A stretch of DNA of 64,000 nucleotides from JBNKZU01 sp050301795 (GCA_050301795.1 JBNKZU010000015.1:248001-312000); one strand, 5' to 3'; positions 34,576 to 44,193 are shown, counted from the first letter of the stretch. Numbers and translations: made by a program. The notes: generated by a model not told the origin, from the sequence alone.

Positions 34576-36755
34576 ACACACCGTTCGAAACTCTATTAAC
34601 AACAATCAGTGGTGGTAAATGCCACGATCCATTCAAAATCCTTGGCCGTCACCCTGATGGTAGCGGCGAGGTGATTCGTGTCTATATGCCGACTGCTGAA
34701 CATGTGGAGCTTGAGGATTTCGGTTCAATGCAGCGCATCGAGAATAGCGATCTTTTTATTGCGAATATGACACTAAAACAGGCCAAAAAGGTTCCTGTAC
34801 ACTACCGACTGACATGGCTTGAGAAGGGAAGTAACCACTCACACACCATTATTAGTCCCTACACCTTTACCCCTCAAATCCACAACGATGATCTTCATCT
34901 TTTCTCAGAGGGTAAACACCATCACGCCTACCGTTTTCTCGGCGCAAAGATCCATCAGGTTGATGGCATTGACGGTGTGCAATTTGCCGTTTGGGCTCCC
35001 GGCGTTGAGCGCGTTTCGGTTGTCGGTGATTTTAATGGGTGGAATGGGCTGCGCCATCCGATGCGTAACCGAGGTGGTAGTGGAATATGGGAGCTGTTTA
35101 TTCCAGAACTGGTCAGCGGTGAATACTACAAATATGAGATCAGAAACCAACATGGCGCGATTATTCTTAAGGCCGATCCTTATGGGCGCGCGATGGCAAT
35201 GCGCCCGGATAACGCCTCCTTAACGCCATTACCGGATCGTTACCAGTGGCAGGATCAAAAGTGGCTTAAACAGCGTGAAACATGGCAATGGATGCATGAG
35301 CCAATGTCGGTCTATGAGGTTCATCTCGGTTCGTGGCAGCTCAATCATGAGGGTACATTTTTAAACTATCGGGAAATAGCTGATCGCCTCGTTCTCTATG
35401 TGGTCGAGCTTGGATACACCCATATTGAACTAATGCCGGTAATGGAGCATCCGCTGGATGAATCGTGGGGATATCAGGTCTCTGGATACTATGCCGCAAC
35501 CTCGCGATATGGCAATGCAGATGATCTGCGATACCTGATTGATCTATGCCACACTCACAATATTGGTGTCGTGCTCGACTGGGTTCCCGGCCACTTTCCC
35601 AAGGATGATTTTGCCCTTGCCCGTTTCACCGGAGAGGCACTTTACGAGCATCCTGACCCGCGCCGTGGCGAACATCAGGACTGGGGGACATTGATCTTCG
35701 ATTATGGCCGTAATGAGGTTAAAAACTTCCTGCTCTCCAATGCGATCTATTGGTTTGAAGAGTTTCATGTGGATGGCCTAAGGGTGGATGCGGTGGCATC
35801 AATGCTCTATCTCGATTACTCCCGCTCAGAAGGACAGTGGTTACCCAATCAATACGGTGGCCGCGAGAACCTTGAGGCGATCGCGTTCATTAAGGAGATG
35901 AATGAGGTGATTCATCACCGTTTTCCTGGTGGGTTAACGATTGCTGAAGAGTCGACTGCGTGGCCGATGATTTCGCGTCCGACCTGGATGGGTGGCCTCG
36001 GCTTTAGCATGAAGTGGAATATGGGCTGGATGAATGACACCCTTGCCTATATGGGGCTTGATCCGATTCATCGTCGTTATCATCACGATAAACTGACCTT
36101 TAGCCAGATCTACGCCTATAACGAAAACTTCATGCTACCAATCTCTCACGACGAGGTTGTTCATCTAAAGCGTAGTGCCCTCGACAAGATGCCCGGTGAC
36201 ACCTGGCAAAAGTTTGCAAACCTGCGCCTGCTTTATGCGTGGCAATATGCACATCCTGGCAAGAAGCTCCTGTTTATGGGGAGTGAATTCGGACAATGGA
36301 ATGAATGGAATGAGAAGATGGCACTGGATTGGGCACTACTTGACTATGACAACCACACAGGGGTAAAGCAACTCATCACCGATCTTAATCATCTCTATCG
36401 TGATGAAGCAGCACTGCATACCCATGACTTTGAACACTCAGGCTTTGAGTGGATCGATTGTCATGACAGCGATCAATCGGTACTCGCCATGATTCGTCAC
36501 GGTTGTGATGAGCATGTGATCTGTCTATTCAACTTTACGCCGGTTCCACGAGAAAATTACCGAATTGGTCTTCCCAATCCTGGCCACTATCGTGAGATAA
36601 TCAATACCGACTCGAAGCTATATGGTGGCTCGAACTGTGGTAATGGTGCCGTTGTTGAGGCTCAACCAGAACCATGGATGGGCTTCGAAAATTCGGCATC
36701 ATTAACGCTGCCACCTTTGGGAGCGCTATTTTTAAAACCGGCTAATAAAGAATAA
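34572..36755 (+). CDS. glgB: 1,4-alpha-glucan branching enzyme
   Basis: A 727-residue GH13 enzyme forming alpha-1,6 branches in glycogen. Order: an N-terminal domain plus a CBM48 domain (GVQFAVWAPGVERVSVVGDFNGWNG near 140), then the GH13 barrel with the catalytic nucleophile in VDGLRVDAVASMLYLDYSR (near 400), the general acid in LTIAEESTAW (near 460) and ISHDEVVHLKR (near 522), and a C-terminal beta-domain. The length is that of the standard GlgB with two N-terminal modules. The start codon overlaps malQ as ATGA. It lies between malQ and glgA in the same operon. Confidence 0.97.
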   Translation: MNTPFETLLTTISGGKCHDPFKILGRHPDGSGEVIRVYMPTAEHVELEDFGSMQRIENSDLFIANMTLKQAKKVPVHYRLTWLEKGSNHSHTIISPYTFTPQIHNDDLHLFSEGKHHHAYRFLGAKIHQVDGIDGVQFAVWAPGVERVSVVGDFNGWNGLRHPMRNRGGSGIWELFIPELVSGEYYKYEIRNQHGAIILKADPYGRAMAMRPDNASLTPLPDRYQWQDQKWLKQRETWQWMHEPMSVYEVHLGSWQLNHEGTFLNYREIADRLVLYVVELGYTHIELMPVMEHPLDESWGYQVSGYYAATSRYGNADDLRYLIDLCHTHNIGVVLDWVPGHFPKDDFALARFTGEALYEHPDPRRGEHQDWGTLIFDYGRNEVKNFLLSNAIYWFEEFHVDGLRVDAVASMLYLDYSRSEGQWLPNQYGGRENLEAIAFIKEMNEVIHHRFPGGLTIAEESTAWPMISRPTWMGGLGFSMKWNMGWMNDTLAYMGLDPIHRRYHHDKLTFSQIYAYNENFMLPISHDEVVHLKRSALDKMPGDTWQKFANLRLLYAWQYAHPGKKLLFMGSEFGQWNEWNEKMALDWALLDYDNHTGVKQLITDLNHLYRDEAALHTHDFEHSGFEWIDCHDSDQSVLAMIRHGCDEHVICLFNFTPVPRENYRIGLPNPGHYREIINTDSKLYGGSNCGNGAVVEAQPEPWMGFENSASLTLPPLGALFLKPANKE

Positions 36756-36760
36756 TTTGA

Positions 36761-38218
36761 ATGAAGATTCTATTTGCTTCCAGTGAAGCCTATCCTCTAA
36801 TTAAAACAGGTGGCCTGGGTGATGTTGCCCATAGTCTGCCTAACGCACTGGCGCAACAAGGCAACGATCTCCGCCTGGTCTTGCCAGCCTATCGTGAGGT
36901 GCTGCAAAAGGTTACCAACCTCAACGTACTGGGATGGTTAACACCGATTCATCGGGATGTTCGCGTCCTTGAGGGAACACACCCGTTGTTTGATATGCCG
37001 ATTTGGTTAGTGGATATTCCAGATCAATTTGATCGTAAAGGCAATCCTTATACCCATCCGCAAGGTTATGATTGGCCAGATAACCCGGATCGATTCACAC
37101 TCTTTAGTCGTACTGTAGCTCTACTAGGCATTGATGCGCTCAACCTTGGTTGGCGACCCGATGTGGTTCATGCCAACGATTGGCAAACCGGTCTGGTTCC
37201 GGCATTTTTAACCCAGGAACCCAATCCTCCGCGCTCACTCTTTACCATTCATAACATTGCCTATGACTGCCAATTTGATTTTGGCACCTTTCAACATCTA
37301 AAGCTCCCTGAGCATTGGTGGTCGATGGAGCATGCGGAGTTTTATGGTCGCTTCTCGATGCTCAAGGCTGGGCTGGTGTTCTCGGATGCCATCAATACCG
37401 TTAGCGCCAAATATGCCGAGGAGATCTGTAGCCCTGAATATGGCTACGGTTATTCAGAGATACTCAAGGAGCATAAAGAGAAGCTCAGCGGCATCGTTAA
37501 TGGCATTGATGATGAGATCTGGAATCCCAAAACCGACAGCTATCTCGAACAGAATTACGATAACAATGGCAACATTAGAAAAGCGAAACAACACAATCGT
37601 GCCGCTCTACTCCAGTCACTTGGCGCACCTGAAAAGGCGATCAAGTCGAAACAGGCATTAATCGGATTTGTTGGTCGGCTTGTCTACCAAAAAGGGGTTG
37701 ATCTCATTCTGGAGATTATTCCTGAGATTCTGAAAAAGCATGATGTCCAATTTGCACTTATCGGAACCGGAGAGCCTGATCTCAATGCTCGTTTAAGTGC
37801 CTTGGCAAAGATGTATCCTGAAAATATCTTCACCTATGTCGGGTATTCGGAGAAGCTGGCACATCTGCTTGAAGCAGGAAGTGATATCTTCTTAATGCCA
37901 TCACGCTATGAACCATGTGGATTGAATCAGCTATATAGCTTGCGTTATGGTACACCACCTGTCGCCAGAAACACTGGTGGTCTTGCTGATACAATCACCG
38001 ATACAAATCAAGAGACCATCGCAAACAGTACCGCCACCGGTTTCTTGTTTGATGATATCTCAAGTTCTTCGTTCCTCTTTGCAGTCGAACGCGCCATTGA
38101 ATCATTCAGCCAACCCGATTTATGGTTGAGCCTGATGAAAAACGGAATGAAACAGAAAAACGACTGGGCGACGAGCGCTGGACGCTACCTGAAGCTCTAC
38201 AACTCTTTAAACCGCTAA
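36761..38218 (+). CDS. glgA: Glycogen synthase
   Basis: A 485-residue GT5 enzyme adding glucose from ADP-glucose to the growing chain. The N-terminal KTGGLGDVAHSLPNAL (residues 15-30) is the ADP-glucose-binding motif. Also visible: VVHANDWQTGLVPA near residue 137, the nucleotide-binding FVGRLVYQKGVDLIL near residue 306 and SRYEPCGLNQLYSLRYG near residue 382, which is the C-terminal STGGL-like region (RNTGGLADT). It starts 5 bases after the glgB stop. The last gene of the run, glgP, follows after 34 bases. Confidence 0.97.
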   Translation: MKILFASSEAYPLIKTGGLGDVAHSLPNALAQQGNDLRLVLPAYREVLQKVTNLNVLGWLTPIHRDVRVLEGTHPLFDMPIWLVDIPDQFDRKGNPYTHPQGYDWPDNPDRFTLFSRTVALLGIDALNLGWRPDVVHANDWQTGLVPAFLTQEPNPPRSLFTIHNIAYDCQFDFGTFQHLKLPEHWWSMEHAEFYGRFSMLKAGLVFSDAINTVSAKYAEEICSPEYGYGYSEILKEHKEKLSGIVNGIDDEIWNPKTDSYLEQNYDNNGNIRKAKQHNRAALLQSLGAPEKAIKSKQALIGFVGRLVYQKGVDLILEIIPEILKKHDVQFALIGTGEPDLNARLSALAKMYPENIFTYVGYSEKLAHLLEAGSDIFLMPSRYEPCGLNQLYSLRYGTPPVARNTGGLADTITDTNQETIANSTATGFLFDDISSSSFLFAVERAIESFSQPDLWLSLMKNGMKQKNDWATSAGRYLKLYNSLNR

Positions 38219-38252
38219 TATAGCGACAACAAACCTATTGGATTAAGAATAT

Positions 38253-40733
38253 ATGATTGACCAAGGCACCGAAGACATTTGCCTATTACCAGTAATGCAA
38301 AAAATGGAGTCTGATCCTGAGAGTCTTGCTCGTGACTTTCGCCACTACCTCGACTATCACATGGGTCGTTTTCTTGGGTGTGACGACTTCTATCTCTATG
38401 AAGCCATCGCCTATGTTATTCGTGATCGCATTACTGCAGATTGGCGAAATGCCTGGCATGCACTTAAGCAGCCTGAAACACGACGTGCCCACTATATCTC
38501 TCTAGAGTTTTTAATCGGGCGCTCCCTTGGCAACAATCTGCTCAACTTTGATCTCCAGGGTGCCACCAAGGAAGCCCTCAACCAATTTGCGCTCAACTAT
38601 GAAAGTATTGAGGGTCAAGAGCCGGATGCGGGGCTTGGCAACGGAGGTCTTGGGCGATTAGCTGCCTGTTTTCTTGATAGTTGCGCCACGCTAAATCTGC
38701 CGGTAATTGGTTATGGTTTGCGCTATGAGTACGGAATGTTTCATCAACGTATTGAAAAGGGTTACCAAATTGAAGAGCCCGATCATTGGCTCCGTCAACC
38801 TCACCCGTGGGAGATCAAGCGTACCGAGCATATTCAGACCGTCGAGTTTGGTGGCCGCACTGAACATTTTGAAGATCAAAACGGTAAACCTCATGCGCGT
38901 TGGGTAGAGACCGAAAAGGTGCTGGCAATCCCCTATGATATTCCGATTGTCGGTTATCGAAATCATGTGGTGAACACACTCCGCCTATGGTCGGCCTCTG
39001 CGACTGACGAGTTTAATCTGCATGAGTTTAATGCTGGTGACTATGCAGATGCTGTTGCCAGTAAGAACGATGCCGAAAAGATCACCATGGTGCTCTATCC
39101 CAACGATGCCAGTGAAAATGGCAAGGAGCTGCGTCTGCGCCAACAGTACTTCCTCTGTAGCGCGACCATGAAGGATGTCTTTAGACGTTGGGGAGATCAA
39201 CCCCTTGAAGCGTTTAGTGCATCAAACTTTTTCCAGCTCAACGATACCCATCCGAGTATTAGCGTTGCTGAATTGATGCGTGTTCTGATGGATGAAAAAC
39301 GTCTCGATTGGGATGAAGCCTGGGAGATCACCACCCAGTGTATTGCCTATACCAATCACACCCTGCTACCTGAGGCTCTGGAAACCTGGCCGGTAAGAAT
39401 GTTTGAGCAACTCTTGCCACGGCTGCTTGAGATCATCTATGAAATCAATGTTCGCTTTCTCACCAAGGTTCGTAAGAAGTGGCCCGGAGATGTTGACCGG
39501 GTTAGACGAATGTCGATTATTGATGACCATGGTGAGCCACGCATTCGTATGGCCTGGCTTGCAATCATCGGCAGTTCATCTGTGAATGGTGTCGCTGCAC
39601 TACACTCGGAACTCCTTAAACAAGGCTTGTTTAATGACTTCTATCAGCTCTGGCCAGAGAAGTTTAATAACAAAACCAATGGGGTCACTCCCCGCCGTTG
39701 GATCGTTGAATCCAATCCGGAACTCTCATCACTGATTAGCGAAACGATTGGTGATGGCTGGCAATCTAGGCTGGATATGCTTTCACGATTGAAAAGCTTT
39801 GCTGACAATGAACATCAGGCGTTTCAACAACGCTGGCGTGAGATTCGCGCTCTAAACAAACAGCGTCTCGCCGATATGATTGCCCAAAAAACCGGTGTCA
39901 TCTTCAATCCTGAAAGTATGTTTGATGTTCAAGTAAAACGGATCCATGAATACAAACGTCAACTACTCAATATCTTGCATGTGATTCATCTCTATCTACG
40001 CATTAAGAATGGTGATCCTGATCTTAAAACCAATCGATGTGTATTGATTGGTGGCAAAGCTGCACCGGGGTATGAGCGTGCAAAGGAGATCATTAAGCTC
40101 ATAAACAATGTTGCCAAGGTCATCAATCATGACTCAGACGTTGGCGAGCGTTTAAAGGTTGTGTTTCTACCCAATTACAATGTCTCAAAGATGATGAAGA
40201 TCTGTCCTGCAGCCGATCTCTCCGAGCAGATATCCACTGCCGGAAAAGAGGCCTCTGGAACAGGTAACATGAAGTTCATGATGAATGGTGCCATCACTAT
40301 CGGAACCTACGATGGCGCTAATATCGAGATCATGGAAGCCGTGGGAGAAGAGAACTTCTTTCTATTCGGACTTACCGCAGAAGAGGTTCATGATCTGCGT
40401 CACCACTACAATCCACAGCACTACATCGATCATGATAGCGATCTCCAGGCAGTGCTAAATCTCATCGAATCGGAGCACTTCAATGCATTTGAGCCTGGCA
40501 TCTTTGATGGCATTCTCAACGCACTTAAAAGCCCCGATGATCCCTGGATGACTCTCGCCGATTTCCGCAGTTATATCAATGCCCAAAAAGAGGTTGAAGC
40601 GCTTTGGCAGGATCAGGAATCCTGGACCCGGAAAAGCATTCTTAACACTGCATCAAGTGGAATCTTCTCAACCGATAGAACCATTGAGGAGTACAACCGG
40701 GATATCTGGAAACTGGAGCCGATGAGTTACTAG
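38253..40733 (+). CDS. glgP: Glycogen/maltodextrin phosphorylase
   Basis: An 826-residue GT35 PLP enzyme that releases glucose-1-phosphate from glycogen ends. Conserved points: ALGNGGLGRLAACFLDS-type motif (seen as GLGNGGLGRLAACFLDSCA near 128), QLNDTHPSISVAELMR near 329, NGVTPRRW near 474, VKRIHEYKRQLLN near 553, and the PLP lysine K674 in ASGTGNMKFMMNG. Length is normal. It closes the glk-glgC-GH57-malQ-glgB-glgA series, so synthesis and breakdown are probably co-regulated, at least in part. A hairpin follows 14 bases after the stop. Confidence 0.97.
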   Translation: MIDQGTEDICLLPVMQKMESDPESLARDFRHYLDYHMGRFLGCDDFYLYEAIAYVIRDRITADWRNAWHALKQPETRRAHYISLEFLIGRSLGNNLLNFDLQGATKEALNQFALNYESIEGQEPDAGLGNGGLGRLAACFLDSCATLNLPVIGYGLRYEYGMFHQRIEKGYQIEEPDHWLRQPHPWEIKRTEHIQTVEFGGRTEHFEDQNGKPHARWVETEKVLAIPYDIPIVGYRNHVVNTLRLWSASATDEFNLHEFNAGDYADAVASKNDAEKITMVLYPNDASENGKELRLRQQYFLCSATMKDVFRRWGDQPLEAFSASNFFQLNDTHPSISVAELMRVLMDEKRLDWDEAWEITTQCIAYTNHTLLPEALETWPVRMFEQLLPRLLEIIYEINVRFLTKVRKKWPGDVDRVRRMSIIDDHGEPRIRMAWLAIIGSSSVNGVAALHSELLKQGLFNDFYQLWPEKFNNKTNGVTPRRWIVESNPELSSLISETIGDGWQSRLDMLSRLKSFADNEHQAFQQRWREIRALNKQRLADMIAQKTGVIFNPESMFDVQVKRIHEYKRQLLNILHVIHLYLRIKNGDPDLKTNRCVLIGGKAAPGYERAKEIIKLINNVAKVINHDSDVGERLKVVFLPNYNVSKMMKICPAADLSEQISTAGKEASGTGNMKFMMNGAITIGTYDGANIEIMEAVGEENFFLFGLTAEEVHDLRHHYNPQHYIDHDSDLQAVLNLIESEHFNAFEPGIFDGILNALKSPDDPWMTLADFRSYINAQKEVEALWQDQESWTRKSILNTASSGIFSTDRTIEEYNRDIWKLEPMSY

Positions 40734-40746
40734 AGGAGAGATTCAA

Positions 40747-40778
40747 AACCATCAGCATCTTTTTTGGTGCTGATGGTT
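40747..40778. terminator. Bidirectional hairpin between glgP and the SAP gene
   Basis: A perfect 11-bp stem AACCATCAGCA/TGCTGATGGTT with a T-rich 10-base loop, between two convergent genes. The T-tail is weak in the plus direction. Confidence 0.7.
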
Positions 40779-40788
40779 ACTTTAGTTG

Positions 40789-40989
40789 TTACTTCTTGCG
40801 CTTCAGCTTCGGGCTTAGGCAATCCTCTATCCAGACACATTCTGTTTGATCACACCCGTTTGCCGCTTTACCAAAGCAGTCGAAATTTCCTTCTGCAAGC
40901 TGGATCGAACGGATAAGATCCGTTTTATTCAACTTGCCAACCTTAACTCCATGCTTTTTAGCAATCTCACGAATCTCTTTAACTAACAT
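40789..40989 (-). CDS. Small SAP/Rho_N-like protein with cysteine-rich tail
   Basis: A 66-residue protein. Its first 35 residues (MLVKEIREIAKKHGVKVGK... with KTDLIRSIQ) form a helix-extension-helix like SAP or Rho_N nucleic acid-binding modules. The rest has four cysteines (NFDCFG, CDQTECVW, EDCL), which could bind a metal. AGGAGT lies about 8 bases upstream of the start. Similar short proteins are found in other gammaproteobacteria, with no proven role. It faces glgP, with the shared hairpin between. Confidence 0.8.
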   Translation of the reverse strand: MLVKEIREIAKKHGVKVGKLNKTDLIRSIQLAEGNFDCFGKAANGCDQTECVWIEDCLSPKLKRKK

Positions 40990-41168
40990 CTCGACATACT
41001 CCTGAAAAAAACGCGGACTGATTGATGCCGCAACACATCATAGTTTATCTATGAATGATTAAATATCGATGACAATATTTAGTCGTGAATCAGTTTATCA
41101 ATGGCTGATCGTTGGAAAATGCGATTTTAAATCATCTATGACCCAAATAGCATTGAAAAGAGCGGGAT

Positions 41169-41202
41169 AAAAAAAGCCCATCCGATTTCGAATGGGCTTT
41201 TT
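41169..41202. terminator. Bidirectional terminator after prpE
   Basis: The stem AAAAAGCCCAT/ATGGGCTTTTT ends in T-runs in both directions. It is 27 bases after the prpE stop on the minus strand. In the plus direction no gene of its own is upstream. Confidence 0.8.
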
Positions 41203-41228
41203 GATGACTATGCAACAATGAGGAAAAG

Positions 41229-43118
41229 CTAAAGCGCATAGCCAATGGTTTGTAACGACTGCTTGATCTCATCCAAAATTGCCGGATCATCAATCGTGGC
41301 TGGCATTCGATACGATTCAGAGTTGGCGATTTTACGCATCGTTCCCCGCAGGATTTTGCCGGATCGTGTTTTTGGCAATCGTGTTACTACGGTCACCTTC
41401 TTAAAGCTGGCTACCGGACCAATCTCCTTGCGTATCATTGCCACCAGTTCACCACAGATCTCCTCATGATCCCGATCTACACCCGACTTGAGTACCACCA
41501 TTCCAACTGGAACCTCTCCTTTAAGGGCATCGGCAGCGCCAATAACGGCACACTCTGCAACATCCTGATGAGCCGAAAGCACCTCTTCCATCCCTCCGGT
41601 CGAGAGCCGATGTCCGGCCACGTTTATAATGTCGTCGATGCGACTCATGATCCAAAGATATCCATCATCATCTTTATATCCGGCATCCCCGCTGAGGTAG
41701 AAGCCTGGATGCTCACTCAAATAGGATTCAACATAGCGCTCGTCATTATTCCACAGCGTAGGAAGACATCCCGGAGGCATCGGTAGTTTTATCATCAGGC
41801 TTCCGATATCACCATCTTTCACATCATTGCCCTTCTCATCCAGCACATGAACATCAAAGCCGGGTACGGCGCGTGCTGGTGATCCCGGTTTTACCGGAAC
41901 CTGCTCCAGACCTAAACAGTTTGCGGCAATCGCCCAACCGGTTTCGGTTTGCCACCAGTGGTCAATTACCGGCACATGTAATTGGGTCTCTGCCCAGTTC
42001 AGTGTATCGGGGTCGCAACGCTCACCGGCAAGGAAAAGGGTTCGGAAGTTAGAGAGGTCATATTTTCGAATATATTCACCGCTTGGATCCTCTTTTTTGA
42101 TCGCACGAAATGCGGTAGGCGCCGTAAACATCACATTCACTTTATGCTCGGCAATCACACGCCAGAACGCACCAGGATCGGGTGTGCCCACTGGCTTTCC
42201 TTCAAACATGATCGTGGTATTACCGTTAAGCAGTGGCCCATAAACAATGTAGGAGTGACCAACAACCCAACCAACATCCGATGCGGCCCAGTAGACTTCA
42301 CCGGGTTGCACGTTGTAGACGTTACGCATACTCCAAACCATTGCAACCGCATGACCGCCGTTATCACGAACCACACCCTTCGGGATACCGGTGGTTCCTG
42401 AGGTATAGAGAATATAGAGCGGATCGGTCGCCTCAACCGACACACAATCGGCAGGCTCGGCATTTGCGACGGTTGATTCCCAGTCTACATCCCGGGAATG
42501 ATCCAAAGGCGCCTGGCATTGAGGGCGCTGTAATACAATGCAGTGGTTCGGCTTATGTGTCGATAGTTCGATCGCCTCATCTAAAAGGGGCTTATATTCA
42601 ATAATCCGTTGCCCCTCAATACCACAGGAGGCGGTGAGAACAATCTTCGGTTTTGCATCGTCAATACGTGTTGCCAGCTCTTTGGCCGCAAATCCGCCAA
42701 ATACAACCGAATGTACCGCGCCAATTCGCGCACAGGCCAACATCGCCATCACAGCTTGTGGAATCATCGGCATATAAACGATCACCCGATCACCCTTCTC
42801 AACTCCATGATCGCGCAACATGCCTGCGACCTTCGCGACCTCATCACGTAACTGGGAATAGGAGTAACTAACCTGAGAATCGGTTACCGGACTATCGTAG
42901 ATCAGTGCGGCCTGATCACCACGACCATTTTCTATATGACGATCCAGTGCGTTATAGCAGGTATTTAATCGTGCGCCTTTAAACCAGCGATAGAATGGAG
43001 TATTTGAATCATCAAGAACGCGATCCCACGTTTTGTCCCAACTTATTGCTTTAGCCGCCTCGCCCCAAAATGTCTCCGGGTCTTCAATCGACTGTTTATA
43101 GATATCCTGATAGTGCAT
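41229..43118 (-). CDS. prpE: Propionyl-CoA synthetase (PrpE, acetyl-CoA synthetase family)
   Basis: A 629-residue AMP-forming acyl-CoA ligase activating propionate, possibly also acetate. Visible: the ACS N-terminal domain (YKQSIEDPETFWGEAAK), P-loop YILYTSGTTGIPKGVVRD near residue 241, VIDHWWQTETGW near 386, LSGDAGYKDDDG near 477 and the acyl-adenylate lysine in LPKTRSGKILRGT near 590. The opening and shared operators with the prp operon place it in the PrpE group rather than AcsA. I start at the ATG behind GGGGGAG; the frame extends upstream to 43283, into the operators. It is far from prpBCD yet carries the same regulatory sites. Confidence 0.9.
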   Translation of the reverse strand: MHYQDIYKQSIEDPETFWGEAAKAISWDKTWDRVLDDSNTPFYRWFKGARLNTCYNALDRHIENGRGDQAALIYDSPVTDSQVSYSYSQLRDEVAKVAGMLRDHGVEKGDRVIVYMPMIPQAVMAMLACARIGAVHSVVFGGFAAKELATRIDDAKPKIVLTASCGIEGQRIIEYKPLLDEAIELSTHKPNHCIVLQRPQCQAPLDHSRDVDWESTVANAEPADCVSVEATDPLYILYTSGTTGIPKGVVRDNGGHAVAMVWSMRNVYNVQPGEVYWAASDVGWVVGHSYIVYGPLLNGNTTIMFEGKPVGTPDPGAFWRVIAEHKVNVMFTAPTAFRAIKKEDPSGEYIRKYDLSNFRTLFLAGERCDPDTLNWAETQLHVPVIDHWWQTETGWAIAANCLGLEQVPVKPGSPARAVPGFDVHVLDEKGNDVKDGDIGSLMIKLPMPPGCLPTLWNNDERYVESYLSEHPGFYLSGDAGYKDDDGYLWIMSRIDDIINVAGHRLSTGGMEEVLSAHQDVAECAVIGAADALKGEVPVGMVVLKSGVDRDHEEICGELVAMIRKEIGPVASFKKVTVVTRLPKTRSGKILRGTMRKIANSESYRMPATIDDPAILDEIKQSLQTIGYAL

Positions 43119-43170
43119 ACACACTCCCCCTATTGGTGTTGATTGTGCGCGGCCCTTGATACGAATCATT

Positions 43171-43285
43171 ATTATATTGCTCACTTGCTGTGAGCTGTTT
43201 GTCGACAATGTAACCATAGAATCATCTATGCAGCAACATTCGGGAGCTAATGTTTGCAATGACAGGGAATTGATTGTCGACAATC
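43171..43285 (-). promoter_or_regulatory. prpE promoter with two GntR-type operators
   Basis: A perfect -10 TATAAT (minus strand, 43171-43176) lies about 53 bp before the start codon. The operator TTTGTCGACAAT (43198-43209) covers the -35 region. A second operator GATTGTCGACAATC (43272-43285), identical to the one at the gntR-prp promoter, lies 75 bp further upstream. Repression through both sites is likely. Confidence 0.78.
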
Positions 43286-43345
43286 TAAGCTAACCAATTG
43301 ATTTTGTGTATCAACGCGACAATTCCATCTGAAAATGAAAAAAGT

Positions 43346-43382
43346 GATGCTCGAACAATTGGATCTTTAGGAGCATCTTTTT
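43346..43382 (-). terminator. Terminator-like hairpin after the glycine-rich lipoprotein gene
   Basis: The 7-bp stem GATGCTC/GAGCATC has an 18-base loop and T-runs on both strands. In the minus direction it would end the operon that finishes at 43579, though nearly 200 bases separate them. Confidence 0.5.
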
Positions 43383-43578
43383 CAACCACCTTGCTAAAAG
43401 GGTCACTCCCAAGAAACAGCCAATGCCTGTAAATCAGGCTGTGTACCTACCCTGTATCTAACAAACTCCGTTAGGCTGTTTCAAATGTAACCATAAAAAG
43501 ATTGAGTACAGTTTTTCAATTAAATTACTGCGTTCTCGCTGCTCTTTGCGATTACCATTTAATTCGACCTTTCCTAAT

Positions 43579-44193
43579 TTAGTTGCTTTGAAATAGATAC
43601 GGATTAGTAAACTGAATATCGTAGATAGCTTCATCAAAACTACTACAGTCCGTCATTTGAGATGCATTTACCACGGTCTGATCTTGTTTGATTTCTACGT
43701 CATACAAATAACTACCATCGAGGTGATAGACGAGGTTTGTTCCATCATCTGTTGTAATGCAAAAACTACTATAGCCATTAATCGTTACGCTCCTGGCGAT
43801 AGAGATATTATTCACTATCTGCGAACTGCTTGGTGCGAGGTCACTACAATCATTTTGAGTATATGTATCGGTTGTCCGGGTAATGGTATTTGTATCAATT
43901 GATAGTGCTTTTAATATTGAACTGTTTGAGGTATTCACATAGATACAAGCTGTTTTCCAGTTGCCTTTTATACTATTAACCACAGCACTTGCAGTTGTTA
44001 CTTCTCCCCCATCAGAGGTTGTGATGGTGAATGAGTTTGGATCCGAGTATGTGTAAATGTTTGTGTTTGTTGCGTCACTAACACCTCCTGCACCCTGTAC
44101 TCCAGAGCCACCTATACCTCCTTCCATACAACCTGTTAATGGCGTAAGTCCCACGATAAGAAAGATTAGAACTATTTTAATGACCCGGTTCAT
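43579..44193 (-). CDS. Glycine-rich lipoprotein of unknown function
   Basis: A 204-residue protein with a signal peptide and lipobox LTGC (Cys22), followed by a flexible glycine-rich stretch (GGIGGSGVQGAGGVS). The rest is polar, rich in Ser, Thr and Asn and beta-prone, with a few cysteines that could form disulfides. I recognise no domain. The GGIGGSG opening resembles small lipoproteins (DUF5666 type) that I recall beside DUF6502 genes. The start ATG follows the TAA of the upstream gene directly, so the two are translationally coupled. It is the last gene of the operon. Confidence 0.75.
   Translation of the reverse strand: MNRVIKIVLIFLIVGLTPLTGCMEGGIGGSGVQGAGGVSDATNTNIYTYSDPNSFTITTSDGGEVTTASAVVNSIKGNWKTACIYVNTSNSSILKALSIDTNTITRTTDTYTQNDCSDLAPSSSQIVNNISIARSVTINGYSSFCITTDDGTNLVYHLDGSYLYDVEIKQDQTVVNASQMTDCSSFDEAIYDIQFTNPYLFQSN

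Larger units (their letters stand above)
43119..43578. other. Gene-free region: prpE promoter, operators and 3' structures
   Basis: 460 bp. It contains the prpE promoter and two operators (43171-43285), a hairpin at 43346-43382, and a 9-bp inverted repeat (GAAACAGCC at 43413-43421, GGCTGTTTC at 43474-43482) with an internal alternative partner AGGCTGT at 43436-43442. No coding sequence was seen. Confidence 0.6.

Noticed and set aside
42233..42604. Plus-strand frames opposite prpE
   Set aside because: They are antisense shadows of the acyl-CoA ligase gene.
41229..43118. Call as acetyl-CoA synthetase (acs)
   Set aside because: The opening sequence and the operators shared with prpBCD fit PrpE better, although acetate activity is possible.
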